Made by a program: the position numbers and the translations under genes
Assembly (NCBI GenBank): GCA_007135755.1
Contig: SLIG01000110.1
Coordinates: 1-64,000, forward strand
Direction: 5' to 3'
DNA from: Cyanobium sp.
GTDB lineage: Bacteria; Cyanobacteriota; Cyanobacteriia; PCC-6307; Cyanobiaceae
DNA length: 64,000 bases
The notes under the pieces: generated by a model
The model's database searches: none
Told to the model about the DNA's origin: nothing
What the model saw: the letters and a program-made list of their open reading frames with translations, nothing else
Shown here: one piece after another, positions 28,935-40,573 of the stretch
Numbering within the stretch: position 1 is the stretch's first letter
How the letters are laid out: every line of letters begins with the position of its first letter

Positions 28935-30237
28935 AGTTGTACTGGCGGGTCAGCCGGAACACGGTGCCCGAGAGCAGCAGCACGCCCACCAGGTTGGGGA
29001 TCGCCATCAGGCCGTTGAGGATGTCGGCAATGGTCCAGATCACGCCGCCGCTCACCACGGCACCGATCACCACCACCACCACCCACAGCAGGCGGAAGGG
29101 GGTGATGGCCGCGGTGCCCGCCAGGAACTCCAGGCAGCGCTCGCTGTAGTAGCCCCAGCCCAGGATGGTGGTGGCGGTGAAGGTCACGGTGGCGAAGGTC
29201 ACCAGCCAGCCGGAACCGGGCAGTTCGGCGTTGAAGGCGCTGATCGTCAGGTCCACGCCGGTGCTCTCGCCGCCGTAGAGGCCGCTGAGCACGATCACCA
29301 GCGCGGTCATGGTGCAGATCACGATCGTGTCGATGAAGGTGCCGATCATGGCCACACTGCCCTGAAGCACGGGGTCACCGGGGCGGGCCGCCGCCTGGGC
29401 GATCGGAGCCGTGCCCAGGCCCGACTCATTGGAGAACACCCCGCGGGCGATGCCCTGACGGATCACCATCCCCAGGGTGCCGCCCACGGCAGCCTGGCCA
29501 CTGAAGGCATTGCCGAAGATCACGCCGAAGGCGGCGGGGATTTCCGGCAGGTGAAGCGCCAGGATGATCAGGGCCCCGCCCACATAGATCGCGGCCATCA
29601 CCGGCACCACCACTTCCGACACCTTGCCGATGCGCTCGATGCCGCCGATCAGCACGGCGAAGGCGATCGCTCCCATCACCAGGCCCGTGGCCAGTTCCGG
29701 CACCCCCAGGGAGGTACGCAGGGCCAGGGCCAGCTGGTTGGCCTGCACGCCGTTGCCGATGCCGAAGCCGGCCAGGGTGCCGAAGATGGCGAACAGGGTG
29801 CCCATCCAGGCCCAGCGCGGGCCGAGGCCATTGCGGATGAAGTACATCGGGCCACCCACGTGCTCGCCGAGGGCATCAACCTCGCGGTAGTGCACCGCCA
29901 GCAGCGATTCGGCGTACTTGGTGGCCAGGCCCACGAAGGCGATCAGCCACATCCAGAACACCGCCCCTGGACCACCCACGGCGATGGCGCTGGCCACCCC
30001 GGCCACGTTGCCGGTGCCGATGGTGGCCGCCAGAGCGGTGGCCAGGCTCTCGAAGGCGGTGACATCGCCCTCACCCTTGCTGGAGCGGATCGACCCGACG
30101 GCTTCGCGCAGACCGAAGCCCAGGCGCCGCAGGGGCATGAAGCGCAGGCCCACCATCAGGTAGAGGCCCGTGAGGCCGATCAGCCAGAGGGTGAGCGGGC
30201 CCCACACCACCCCATTGATCCGATCGAGGAAGTCCAA
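28897..30237 (-). CDS. Alanine/glycine:cation symporter (AGCS) family
   Basis: ALAATIGTGNVAGVASAIAVGGPGAVFWMWLIAFVGLATKYAESLLAVHYRE. Confidence 0.93.
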   Translation of the reverse strand: MDFLDRINGVVWGPLTLWLIGLTGLYLMVGLRFMPLRRLGFGLREAVGSIRSSKGEGDVTAFESLATALAATIGTGNVAGVASAIAVGGPGAVFWMWLIAFVGLATKYAESLLAVHYREVDALGEHVGGPMYFIRNGLGPRWAWMGTLFAIFGTLAGFGIGNGVQANQLALALRTSLGVPELATGLVMGAIAFAVLIGGIERIGKVSEVVVPVMAAIYVGGALIILALHLPEIPAAFGVIFGNAFSGQAAVGGTLGMVIRQGIARGVFSNESGLGTAPIAQAAARPGDPVLQGSVAMIGTFIDTIVICTMTALVIVLSGLYGGESTGVDLTISAFNAELPGSGWLVTFATVTFTATTILGWGYYSERCLEFLAGTAAITPFRLLWVVVVVIGAVVSGGVIWTIADILNGLMAIPNLVGVLLLSGTVFRLTRQYNFRAGGRSAAASR

Positions 30238-30293
30238 GGGAGGCTGCAGTGATTGGCGCCGATGGTGTCATGGGATCAGCGCCCTCGCCAGCC

Positions 30294-31037
30294 TCAGCCC
30301 AGGGGCTCGAGGGCCTCGAAGCGGAAGCGCTGGCGGCTGGCGGGGGTGTCGCCACAGGCCTCGGTCTCCACCACACGCTCGCTCAGCACCCAGGGGCCAC
30401 CGTCCACCAGGGGCACGAAGGTGTCGGTGAAGCGGCTCAGGCCGCCGCAGGGGGCGCCGCTGGCGGGATCGGCGTACTGGCTGGTGTAGCTGCGGCTCAG
30501 GTAGCCGGCGCCGGTGTGGGTGACGCTCTCGGTGAAGATCGTCACCACCGTGCCGTGGATGTGGCGGTGCACCATCGTCACCACATCGTCCTTGATGCGG
30601 TAGCGGTCACCGGCGTTCTTGCCGCCCACGATCACCTCGGTGCCCACGGCATCGGTGTCACCGGCGCTGAAGGTGTTGTCGCCGTGGGTCTGCTCGAAGC
30701 TGCGGCGCACGCGGTGGATCGCCACCTCCCAGAGCTGGGAGGCCACCGCCTTGTGCACCTGGCCGTCCTCGATGCCGTCCACCTGGGCCTTGAGATCGGC
30801 GCCCACCACAAAGGTTCCCTCCAGGCGGCGGGAGGGTTCAGCGGCATCCCCCAGCTGCTCCCACACGCAGCGGCCGCGGTAGCCGCCGAAGCCCGGGTCC
30901 CAGGTGTAGCGGTTCTCGTAGGCGGCCCGGAAAGCGGCGCGGCAGTCGCTGCCCGGCGCCGGCGGCGTCTGGGCGGCTGAGGCGCTGGCGGCCGCTCCGG
31001 TGCTGATGGCGGCAGGGTTGGTGGGGGTGGCGGTCAA
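30294..31037 (-). CDS. DUF3386-like protein
   Basis: CRAAFRAAYENRYTWDPGFGGYRGRCVWEQ...LEGTFVVGADLKAQVDGIEDGQVHKAVASQLWEVAIHRVRRSF. Confidence 0.7.
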   Translation of the reverse strand: MTATPTNPAAISTGAAASASAAQTPPAPGSDCRAAFRAAYENRYTWDPGFGGYRGRCVWEQLGDAAEPSRRLEGTFVVGADLKAQVDGIEDGQVHKAVASQLWEVAIHRVRRSFEQTHGDNTFSAGDTDAVGTEVIVGGKNAGDRYRIKDDVVTMVHRHIHGTVVTIFTESVTHTGAGYLSRSYTSQYADPASGAPCGGLSRFTDTFVPLVDGGPWVLSERVVETEACGDTPASRQRFRFEALEPLG

Positions 31038-31063
31038 GACCGATCGGGCGAGGGCACCAAACC

Positions 31064-34387
<3,324 letters not shown>

Positions 34388-34519
34388 GGGTGCAATGGGC
34401 CAAACCGGGTCAGCCTTGCACGATCCCCCGCCGCTGATGGTGGCGATCCACTCAGGCCCCCTGATCCCTGTCGCCAACTCCCTGTCGCTAACGTGGTACC
34501 CGTTGTGACCTCCGCGTCC

Positions 34520-35155
34520 ATGAGCGAACTCCAGCGCCTCAAGGGGCTGCTGCCGCCGGAAATGCAGAGCTGGGTGTTCGTGGAAGCCGCGGCCTCGATC
34601 GATCCGCCCCTGATTGCGATCGAAGAGATCGGACGCGACGAGATCGAGATCCAGGTGGATCTCGAGACCTGGGACGGCCTGGCGCTCGACCACCGCAACC
34701 TGCTGTTCTGGCATGAGGTGGGCCGCATCCAGAACGACGCCGTGCCGCGCGACGGCTGGGAGATGGCCGCCTTGGCCATCGGCCTGGGCGGTGCCATCGG
34801 CGAACTCTGGGTGCAGGACGGGCTGCTGCTGCTGATGGCCCTGGGGCTGTCGGGATTCGCCGGCTACCGCCTCTACCTCAAGAACAACTCCGAGAAGCGC
34901 CTGGCCGATGCCATCGCCGCCGACGAGCGGGCGATCGACCTGGCCTGCCGTTTCGGCTACACCCTGCCCAACGCCTACAAGAGCCTGGGGGGCGCCCTCA
35001 AGGAGCTGGCTGAGCAGACCCGCAAGAAGAAGAAACGCAGCTTCTACGACGACCGCCTCGAAGCCCTGCGCAAGAGCGCCAGCCGGGCCCGGGCCGAAAT
35101 GGCCCAGCAGCAGGGTTCACGCGAGTCGGTCACCAGCGAGAACGTGTATGGCTGA
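34520..35155 (+). CDS. DUF3318 family membrane protein
   Basis: [73 protein letters not shown]. Confidence 0.8.
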   Translation: MSELQRLKGLLPPEMQSWVFVEAAASIDPPLIAIEEIGRDEIEIQVDLETWDGLALDHRNLLFWHEVGRIQNDAVPRDGWEMAALAIGLGGAIGELWVQDGLLLLMALGLSGFAGYRLYLKNNSEKRLADAIAADERAIDLACRFGYTLPNAYKSLGGALKELAEQTRKKKKRSFYDDRLEALRKSASRARAEMAQQQGSRESVTSENVYG

Positions 35156-35567
35156 CGAGAGCGCAGCAAGCCAGCCCACTCCCACCACCCCGGGCGATCC
35201 GGCCAGCGAAGCGTTGGCGCGCCTGGCGGCCGAGGCCTGTGACGACCGCAAGGCCGTGGACATCCGCCTGATCCGGGTGGATGAGGTGAGCACCCTGGCC
35301 GACTGGTTTTTGATCTGCAGCGGCCTCTCCGATGTGCAGGTGCGGGCCATCGCCCGTTCGGTGGAAGACCGCCTGGAGGCCGAGACGGGCCGCCTGCCCC
35401 TGCGGCGCGAGGGTCAGGCTGAAGGCCGCTGGGTGCTGCTCGACTACGGCGAGCTGATCGTGCACGTGCTGATGCCCAAGGAGCGCGAGTACTACGACCT
35501 GGAGTCGTTCTGGGGCCACGGCCAGCAGGTGCGCTACCTAGGCTCCGCCCAGGCCACCAACAGCTGA
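35148..35567 (+). CDS. rsfS: Ribosome silencing factor
   Basis: AEACDDRKAVDIRLIRVDEVSTLADWFLICSGLSDVQVRAIARSVEDRL...WVLLDYGELIVHVLMPKEREYYDLESFWGHG. Confidence 0.93.
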   Translation: MADESAASQPTPTTPGDPASEALARLAAEACDDRKAVDIRLIRVDEVSTLADWFLICSGLSDVQVRAIARSVEDRLEAETGRLPLRREGQAEGRWVLLDYGELIVHVLMPKEREYYDLESFWGHGQQVRYLGSAQATNS

Positions 35568-35570
35568 GCC

Positions 35571-36119
35571 ATGGGCGACGCCCTCGGCGCCACCGGCGAT
35601 TTTCCTGGCGCTTCGGCTGCTCCCTGTCCGGTGCCTGCGGCCCAGCGCCCGCTGCAGCAATACCAGGAGCTGCGCGACTCCTGGTTCTTTGCCTGGCCCC
35701 GCCACGACCTGCCCGGCCTGCTGCGGCCGCTGGCTCTGAGCTGGCTGCTGGTCCTGCCGGTCACGGTGCTGGTGAGCAGCGGCAGCTGGGTGCTGCGCCA
35801 CCACACCCTGCAGCTGCTGCTGTCCGGAGCGGTGGCGGCCATCGTGCTGCCCACCCTGCTGCTCACCCGCCAGTGGCTGGGCTGGCGCAGCATCCACCAA
35901 CGCCTGATCAGCGAGCGGGTGGAATACGAGGAATCGGGCTGGTACGACGGCCAGGTGTGGGAAAAGCCCCTGAGCTGGCGCCAGCAGGATCTGCTGGTGG
36001 CCCGCCACCAGGTGCGGCCTGTGCTCAACCGCCTGCGCCAGGCGGTGGGCGGCTGCATGGCCCTGATGCTGCTGGGCAGCGCCGTCCTGCTGACGGCGGG
36101 GCTCTGGCAGGCTCAATGA
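35571..36119 (+). CDS. CGLD27/DUF1230 family protein
   Basis: RPLQQYQELRDSWFFAWP...RLISERVEYEESGWYDGQVWEKP. Confidence 0.88.
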   Translation: MGDALGATGDFPGASAAPCPVPAAQRPLQQYQELRDSWFFAWPRHDLPGLLRPLALSWLLVLPVTVLVSSGSWVLRHHTLQLLLSGAVAAIVLPTLLLTRQWLGWRSIHQRLISERVEYEESGWYDGQVWEKPLSWRQQDLLVARHQVRPVLNRLRQAVGGCMALMLLGSAVLLTAGLWQAQ

Positions 36120-36141
36120 ACTCCGGCCCCCGGCCCTGCCC

Positions 36142-37113
36142 ATGAGCCTCTCCTCCAGCTTCGGTGCCGCCACCCGCACCGACATTCCACCCCTGGAGGT
36201 GCGGCTGCTGCGCGAGGGCATCGCCGAGTCGCACCACCGGGTGCATGCAGCGGTCAGTGACGCCCGCGGCCGGGTGTTGATGCGGGCCGGCGATCCGCAG
36301 CGGCTCACCTTCGTGCGCTCAGCCCTCAAGCCCTTCCAGGCCTCAGTGTTCGTGGCCAGCGGCAGCGCCGACCAGGGCCAGGTGGGCGACCGCGGCCTGG
36401 CGATCGCCTGCGCCTCCCATGCCGGCACGCCGGAACACGCCCGCGAGGCCTTCAGGCTGCTCTGGAGCGCTGACCTGGAGGCCGACCAGCTGCAGTGTCC
36501 GGTGCCCGAGGGCCGCACGAGCCCGCTGGAGCACAACTGTTCGGGCAAGCACGCGGCCTTCCTGGCCACCTGCCGCCGGCTGGGCTGGAGCACCGAGAGC
36601 TACATGCACGCCGACCACCCCCTGCAGCAGGAGGTGCTCAAGCGGGTGGCCGAACTGCTGGCTCTGCCGGCGGCGGAGCTGGTGACGGCGCGCGACGATT
36701 GCGGCGTGCCCACCCTGCGCCTGCGCCTGGCCCAGATGGCCCTGCTGTTCGCCCACCTGGGCGCTGGCGAGCAGCCCCACCTGGAACGGCTGAGCCGGGC
36801 CATGCTCGCCCATCCCCACCTGGTGGCGGGCGAGGGACGCTTCGACACCGAGCTGATGCGCCGCGGCCACGGCCAGGTGATCAGCAAGGGCGGCGCCGAG
36901 GGCATCCAGTGCATCAGCCGGGTGGGCGAAGGACTGGGTCTGGCGATCAAGGTGGAGGACGGCTCCGCCCGGGCCAAGCATGCGGTGGCCCTGCAGCTGC
37001 TCGAGCAGCTCGACTGGCTCACCCCCATGACCCTCGAGGAGCTGCGCCAGCGCTTCCTCCACCCGGCCCCCCACCTGCGCCTGGAGGTGCTTGGCGAGCT
37101 GCGCTTCGACTGA
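36142..37113 (+). CDS. Asparaginase (thermolabile L-asparaginase II type)
   Basis: REGIAESHHRVHAAVSDARGRVLMRAGDPQRLTFVRSALKPFQA...LEHNCSGKHAAFLATCRRLGW. Confidence 0.88.
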   Translation: MSLSSSFGAATRTDIPPLEVRLLREGIAESHHRVHAAVSDARGRVLMRAGDPQRLTFVRSALKPFQASVFVASGSADQGQVGDRGLAIACASHAGTPEHAREAFRLLWSADLEADQLQCPVPEGRTSPLEHNCSGKHAAFLATCRRLGWSTESYMHADHPLQQEVLKRVAELLALPAAELVTARDDCGVPTLRLRLAQMALLFAHLGAGEQPHLERLSRAMLAHPHLVAGEGRFDTELMRRGHGQVISKGGAEGIQCISRVGEGLGLAIKVEDGSARAKHAVALQLLEQLDWLTPMTLEELRQRFLHPAPHLRLEVLGELRFD

Positions 37114-37201
37114 GCGGCTGGGGCTGGGCGACTGGCACTGCGCCGCTGGGGCTGGTCCATCGGTAGCGGGGGACACCGCGCTGGTATGATCCTTCCACCG
37201 G

Positions 37202-37278
<77 letters not shown>

Positions 37279-37288
37279 ATTCCAAAGG

Positions 37289-37316
37289 CCCCGGCAGTCA
37301 CACTGCCGGGTTTTTT
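37289..37316 (+). terminator. Rho-independent terminator after the tRNA
   Basis: CCCGGCAG...CTGCCGGG followed by TTTTTT. Confidence 0.9.
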
Positions 37317-37415
37317 CATGGCCGTTGTTTGCAGCCAGCGGTTTGCTGCAATTCATGGGCCATTGACAAACCAGGCCAGGGTGCCCTGCTAAGGGTCGTG
37401 CAGACCGAGTGGTGC

Positions 37416-37562
37416 ATGACCGAGCTGCAACAGGCCCTGCTGATCTTCGCGATCGGCGCCGTGGTCACCCTGACCACCGTGATCATGATCGCCCGGGGCC
37501 ATGCCCGCTGGCACGGCCGCGATCCCTACGACGACCCCAGCCGGGCCGCCAGCCATGACTGA
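37416..37562 (+). CDS. Small single-TM protein, putative symporter accessory peptide
   Basis: MTELQQALLIFAIGAVVTLTTVIMIARGHARWHGRDPYDDPSRAASHD; its 3' end overlaps the symporter start by 8 nt. Confidence 0.65.
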   Translation: MTELQQALLIFAIGAVVTLTTVIMIARGHARWHGRDPYDDPSRAASHD

Positions 37563-38976
37563 GGCACCGCTGCTCGATGCCGGCATCGCCTGGTTCCTGC
37601 TGGTGGCCTTCTCGGTGCTCTGGATCGCCCTGGGGGTGTGGTGGGGCAAGCGCGGCAAGGGCGATGCCGACGACTACCTGCTGGCCGGCCGCAACATCGG
37701 CCTGGCCCTGAGCACCGCCACCCTGATGGCCAGCTGGGTCACCGGCAACACCACCCTGGCGGCCCCGGAGGTGGGCTACACCCTGGGCCTGTGGGGCATG
37801 CTCGGCTACGCCCTGGCGGGCCTCGGACTGTTTCTGTTCGCACCGCTGGCGATCCGCATCAAGCGGCTGATGCCCACGGCCCGCACCAGCGGCGACTTCG
37901 TTCGCCTGCGTTACGGCCGGGTGTGCTGGGCGGTGTTCCTGCTGATCACCATGGCCTACACCCTCGGCTTCCTGATCACCCAGGGGATGGGAGCAGGCCT
38001 GCTGCTGCAGGCCCTCTCCGGCTTCGACTACCGGCTGGGGATGGTCTGCGTGATCGGCGTGTCCACCACCTACACCCTGTTCGGCGGCATGCGCGGCGTT
38101 GTGGGCACCGACTTCATCCAGTCATTGCTGATCATGGCCCTGCTGGTGCTGGTGGCGGTGCTGGGCTACAGCCGCATCAGCGTGGAGGAGGTCTACGTGG
38201 CCCTGGAGGCCGAGCACCCGTCGCGGCTCAACATGCTGCTGCCGGCCGGGCTGCTGTTCGCCTGGAACACCGGCCTGTTCAGCATGGGGGAGGTGTTCCA
38301 CAACAACATCTGGTGGAGCCGGGTGTTCGCCAGCCGGCCCTCGGTGGTGTTCCGCTCCTTCATTCTGGGCGGCCTGGCCTGGACGACGGTGCCGATCGTG
38401 ACGGGCGCCATCGCCCTGATGGCCCTGGCCACCAACCTGGACGTGCCCCAGGTGAACATGGTGTTTCCGCTGATCACCGCCGAGCTGCTGGGCAGTGGCG
38501 GCGCGGTGGTGGTGTTCATCATCATCTTCGCCTCGCTCACCTCCACCCTCGATTCGCTGCTGGCCGCCAGCGCCGACCTGATCGCCGAGGACGTGGTGGC
38601 CCACTGGCTGCGGCCCGGCATCAGCGATGCCCAGATCCGCCAGGCGGCACGGCTGGTGGTGGTGGGGCTGGGGCTGCTCACGATGCTGCTGTCCTGGCAG
38701 TACATCACGTCGATGTACCAGCTGCTCCTGTTCACCGGCGCCCTGGTGGCCTCCACCATCTGGCCGATCGCCATGGGGCTCTACTGGCCCCAGGCCAACC
38801 GCCAGGCCGCCACCGCCGCCATGGTGGTGGGCTCGATCACCGGCCTGCTGGCCTACGTGCTGGTGGCGCCCTACTGCGCCGCGCTGGTGTCAGCGGCGGT
38901 ATCGGCGGCGGTGATGGGGCTTGGCAGCCACTGGAACCCGGAACGCTTCGACTGGCGCCAGCTGGCCGGCCGCTGA
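37555..38976 (+). CDS. Sodium:solute symporter (SSS) family transporter
   Basis: DDYLLAGRNIGLALSTATLMASWVTGNTTLAAPEVGYTLGLWGMLGYALAG and about 13 TM segments. Confidence 0.92.
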   Translation: MTEAPLLDAGIAWFLLVAFSVLWIALGVWWGKRGKGDADDYLLAGRNIGLALSTATLMASWVTGNTTLAAPEVGYTLGLWGMLGYALAGLGLFLFAPLAIRIKRLMPTARTSGDFVRLRYGRVCWAVFLLITMAYTLGFLITQGMGAGLLLQALSGFDYRLGMVCVIGVSTTYTLFGGMRGVVGTDFIQSLLIMALLVLVAVLGYSRISVEEVYVALEAEHPSRLNMLLPAGLLFAWNTGLFSMGEVFHNNIWWSRVFASRPSVVFRSFILGGLAWTTVPIVTGAIALMALATNLDVPQVNMVFPLITAELLGSGGAVVVFIIIFASLTSTLDSLLAASADLIAEDVVAHWLRPGISDAQIRQAARLVVVGLGLLTMLLSWQYITSMYQLLLFTGALVASTIWPIAMGLYWPQANRQAATAAMVVGSITGLLAYVLVAPYCAALVSAAVSAAVMGLGSHWNPERFDWRQLAGR

Positions 38977-39004
38977 TCCCTGCTCTCCCCTGCGCACCCG
39001 AGCC

Positions 39005-39202
39005 ATGCCCCTGCTGATCACCTGCCCAACCATCGCCACAGCCACAGCCCTGGCCACAGCCCCAGCGCCGGAAACCCAGTGGCTGCTGCCCGCCAACCTG
39101 TTCCGACTGGTTGTTGTGGGCAGCGTCATCGGGCTGACGGTGGCCACCCTGGTGATCGTGCTGATCTGGCTCAAGGAATGGCGACAGGGGCAGCTGTGGT
39201 GA
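39005..39202 (+). CDS. Small single-TM protein
   Basis: Hydrophobic segment LFRLVVVGSVIGLTVATLVIVLIWLKEW; start inferred. Confidence 0.5.
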   Translation: MPLLITCPTIATATALATAPAPETQWLLPANLFRLVVVGSVIGLTVATLVIVLIWLKEWRQGQLW

Positions 39203-39233
39203 GGCTGCACCACCAGTCGCTGGCCACCTTGCA

Positions 39234-39274
39234 GTGGCAATCGCTACACATTCAGCAGGAACTGGCGCTCAAAT
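39234..39274 (+). promoter_or_regulatory. Candidate NtcA-activated promoter
   Basis: GTG-N8-TAC (39234-39247; consensus GTA-N8-TAC), 21 nt, then TCAAAT (39269-39274; consensus TAN3T). Confidence 0.4.
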
Positions 39275-39408
39275 CGGTGAACAAACGCAAGATCTTCCCG
39301 GCAGCCTGAAGGCTGGCACCTACACAGGGGTGTGGCGGCCGGCACCCACCCCCGGAGCCGCCCACCACGAGCCGCCGCCAGCCGCCGCCAGAGGCCCCAC
39401 CCCTGCCC

Positions 39409-40512
39409 ATGCCGTTCAGCCCGCAGACCGCTCAGCCCACCATCCGCTTCACCCGCCTGGGGCCGGATGTCTACGGCAATGCCCACCCCCAGGCCCTGCT
39501 GCGCGCCATCCGCGAGGACAGCGACGCCCTGCGGGAGCTCACCGAACAGCACGTGCTCTCCACCAGCCAGTACAGCGCCGTGACCCTGCTGCAGCTGTTC
39601 CGCCTGGCGGCCAAGTTCGAGAGCAACCCCAAGCGCTACACGCGCCACAACAGCCCCTTGCGGGGCAAGATCCTGATCAACGCCTTCTACGAGCCCAGCA
39701 CCCGCACGCGCCTGTCCTTCGACAGCGCCTGGCACCGCCTGGGGGGCGACACGATCACGATCACCGACCGCAGCACCACCGGCATCGCCAAGGGGGAAAC
39801 CCTGCGCGACGTGGCCGAGATGTTCAACAACTACGGCGACTGCGTGGTGCTGCGCGACACCCGCGCCGAGGCCATCGTCGAGATGACCCAGTCGCTGCGG
39901 ATCCCGATCATCAACGCCGGCAACGGGATCGACGAGCATCCCACCCAGGCGATGGCGGATCTCTACACGATCTTCAAGTGGCGGCCCCAGCTGGTGGAGC
40001 GGGAGGTGCCCCCCGAGCAGCGCATCCGCATCGGTGTGGTGGGGATCCCAAGCCGCATGCGCACGGTGCGCTCGCTGCTGCGCATCCTGGCGCGCTTCCC
40101 CACCATGGTGAAGGAGCTGGTGCTCTTCCACGATCCCGGCAGCGATCCGAACGACGGCTACTTCGACCCCGGCCAGCGGGAGGAGCTGGAGGCGGCCGGA
40201 CTGCGGGTGAGCACCAGCGACGACCTGCACGCCGCCGTGCCTGATCTCGATGTGATCTACATCAACGCCATCGCCTGGGTGGGCGACAGCTACGAGGTGC
40301 ACGGCCGCAGCTTCCGGCTCACGGCCGATCTGCCCTACCGCGAGGACGCGATCGTGCTCCATCCCCTGGCCCGCGGCCCCGAACTCGGCACCTGCCTGGA
40401 TGAGACGGCCCACAACTGGTATTTCTCCCAGGCCCGGGGTGCCGTGTTCATCCGCATGGCCCTGCTCACCTGCATGGTGGAGCGCATCGACCAGGTGATG
40501 GACATCATCTGA
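39409..40512 (+). CDS. Aspartate/ornithine carbamoyltransferase superfamily protein, acceptor unknown
   Basis: Carbamoyl-phosphate motif EPSTRTRLSF, KGET loop and HPTQAMADLYT retained; the region of ATCase R-x-Q or OTCase W-x-SMG reads DVIYINAIAWVGDSYEV. Confidence 0.88.
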   Translation: MPFSPQTAQPTIRFTRLGPDVYGNAHPQALLRAIREDSDALRELTEQHVLSTSQYSAVTLLQLFRLAAKFESNPKRYTRHNSPLRGKILINAFYEPSTRTRLSFDSAWHRLGGDTITITDRSTTGIAKGETLRDVAEMFNNYGDCVVLRDTRAEAIVEMTQSLRIPIINAGNGIDEHPTQAMADLYTIFKWRPQLVEREVPPEQRIRIGVVGIPSRMRTVRSLLRILARFPTMVKELVLFHDPGSDPNDGYFDPGQREELEAAGLRVSTSDDLHAAVPDLDVIYINAIAWVGDSYEVHGRSFRLTADLPYREDAIVLHPLARGPELGTCLDETAHNWYFSQARGAVFIRMALLTCMVERIDQVMDII

Positions 40513-40573
40513 CCAGCAGCAGACTGGCCAGGACCCCACGACTTCGCAGCAAACCCAACAGGACTCCAGGCCT

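Noticed and set aside
37363-37392. Sigma70-like promoter (TTGACA ... TGCTAA) before the symporter genes
   Set aside because: Good -35 but poor -10 at acceptable spacing; too weak to call.
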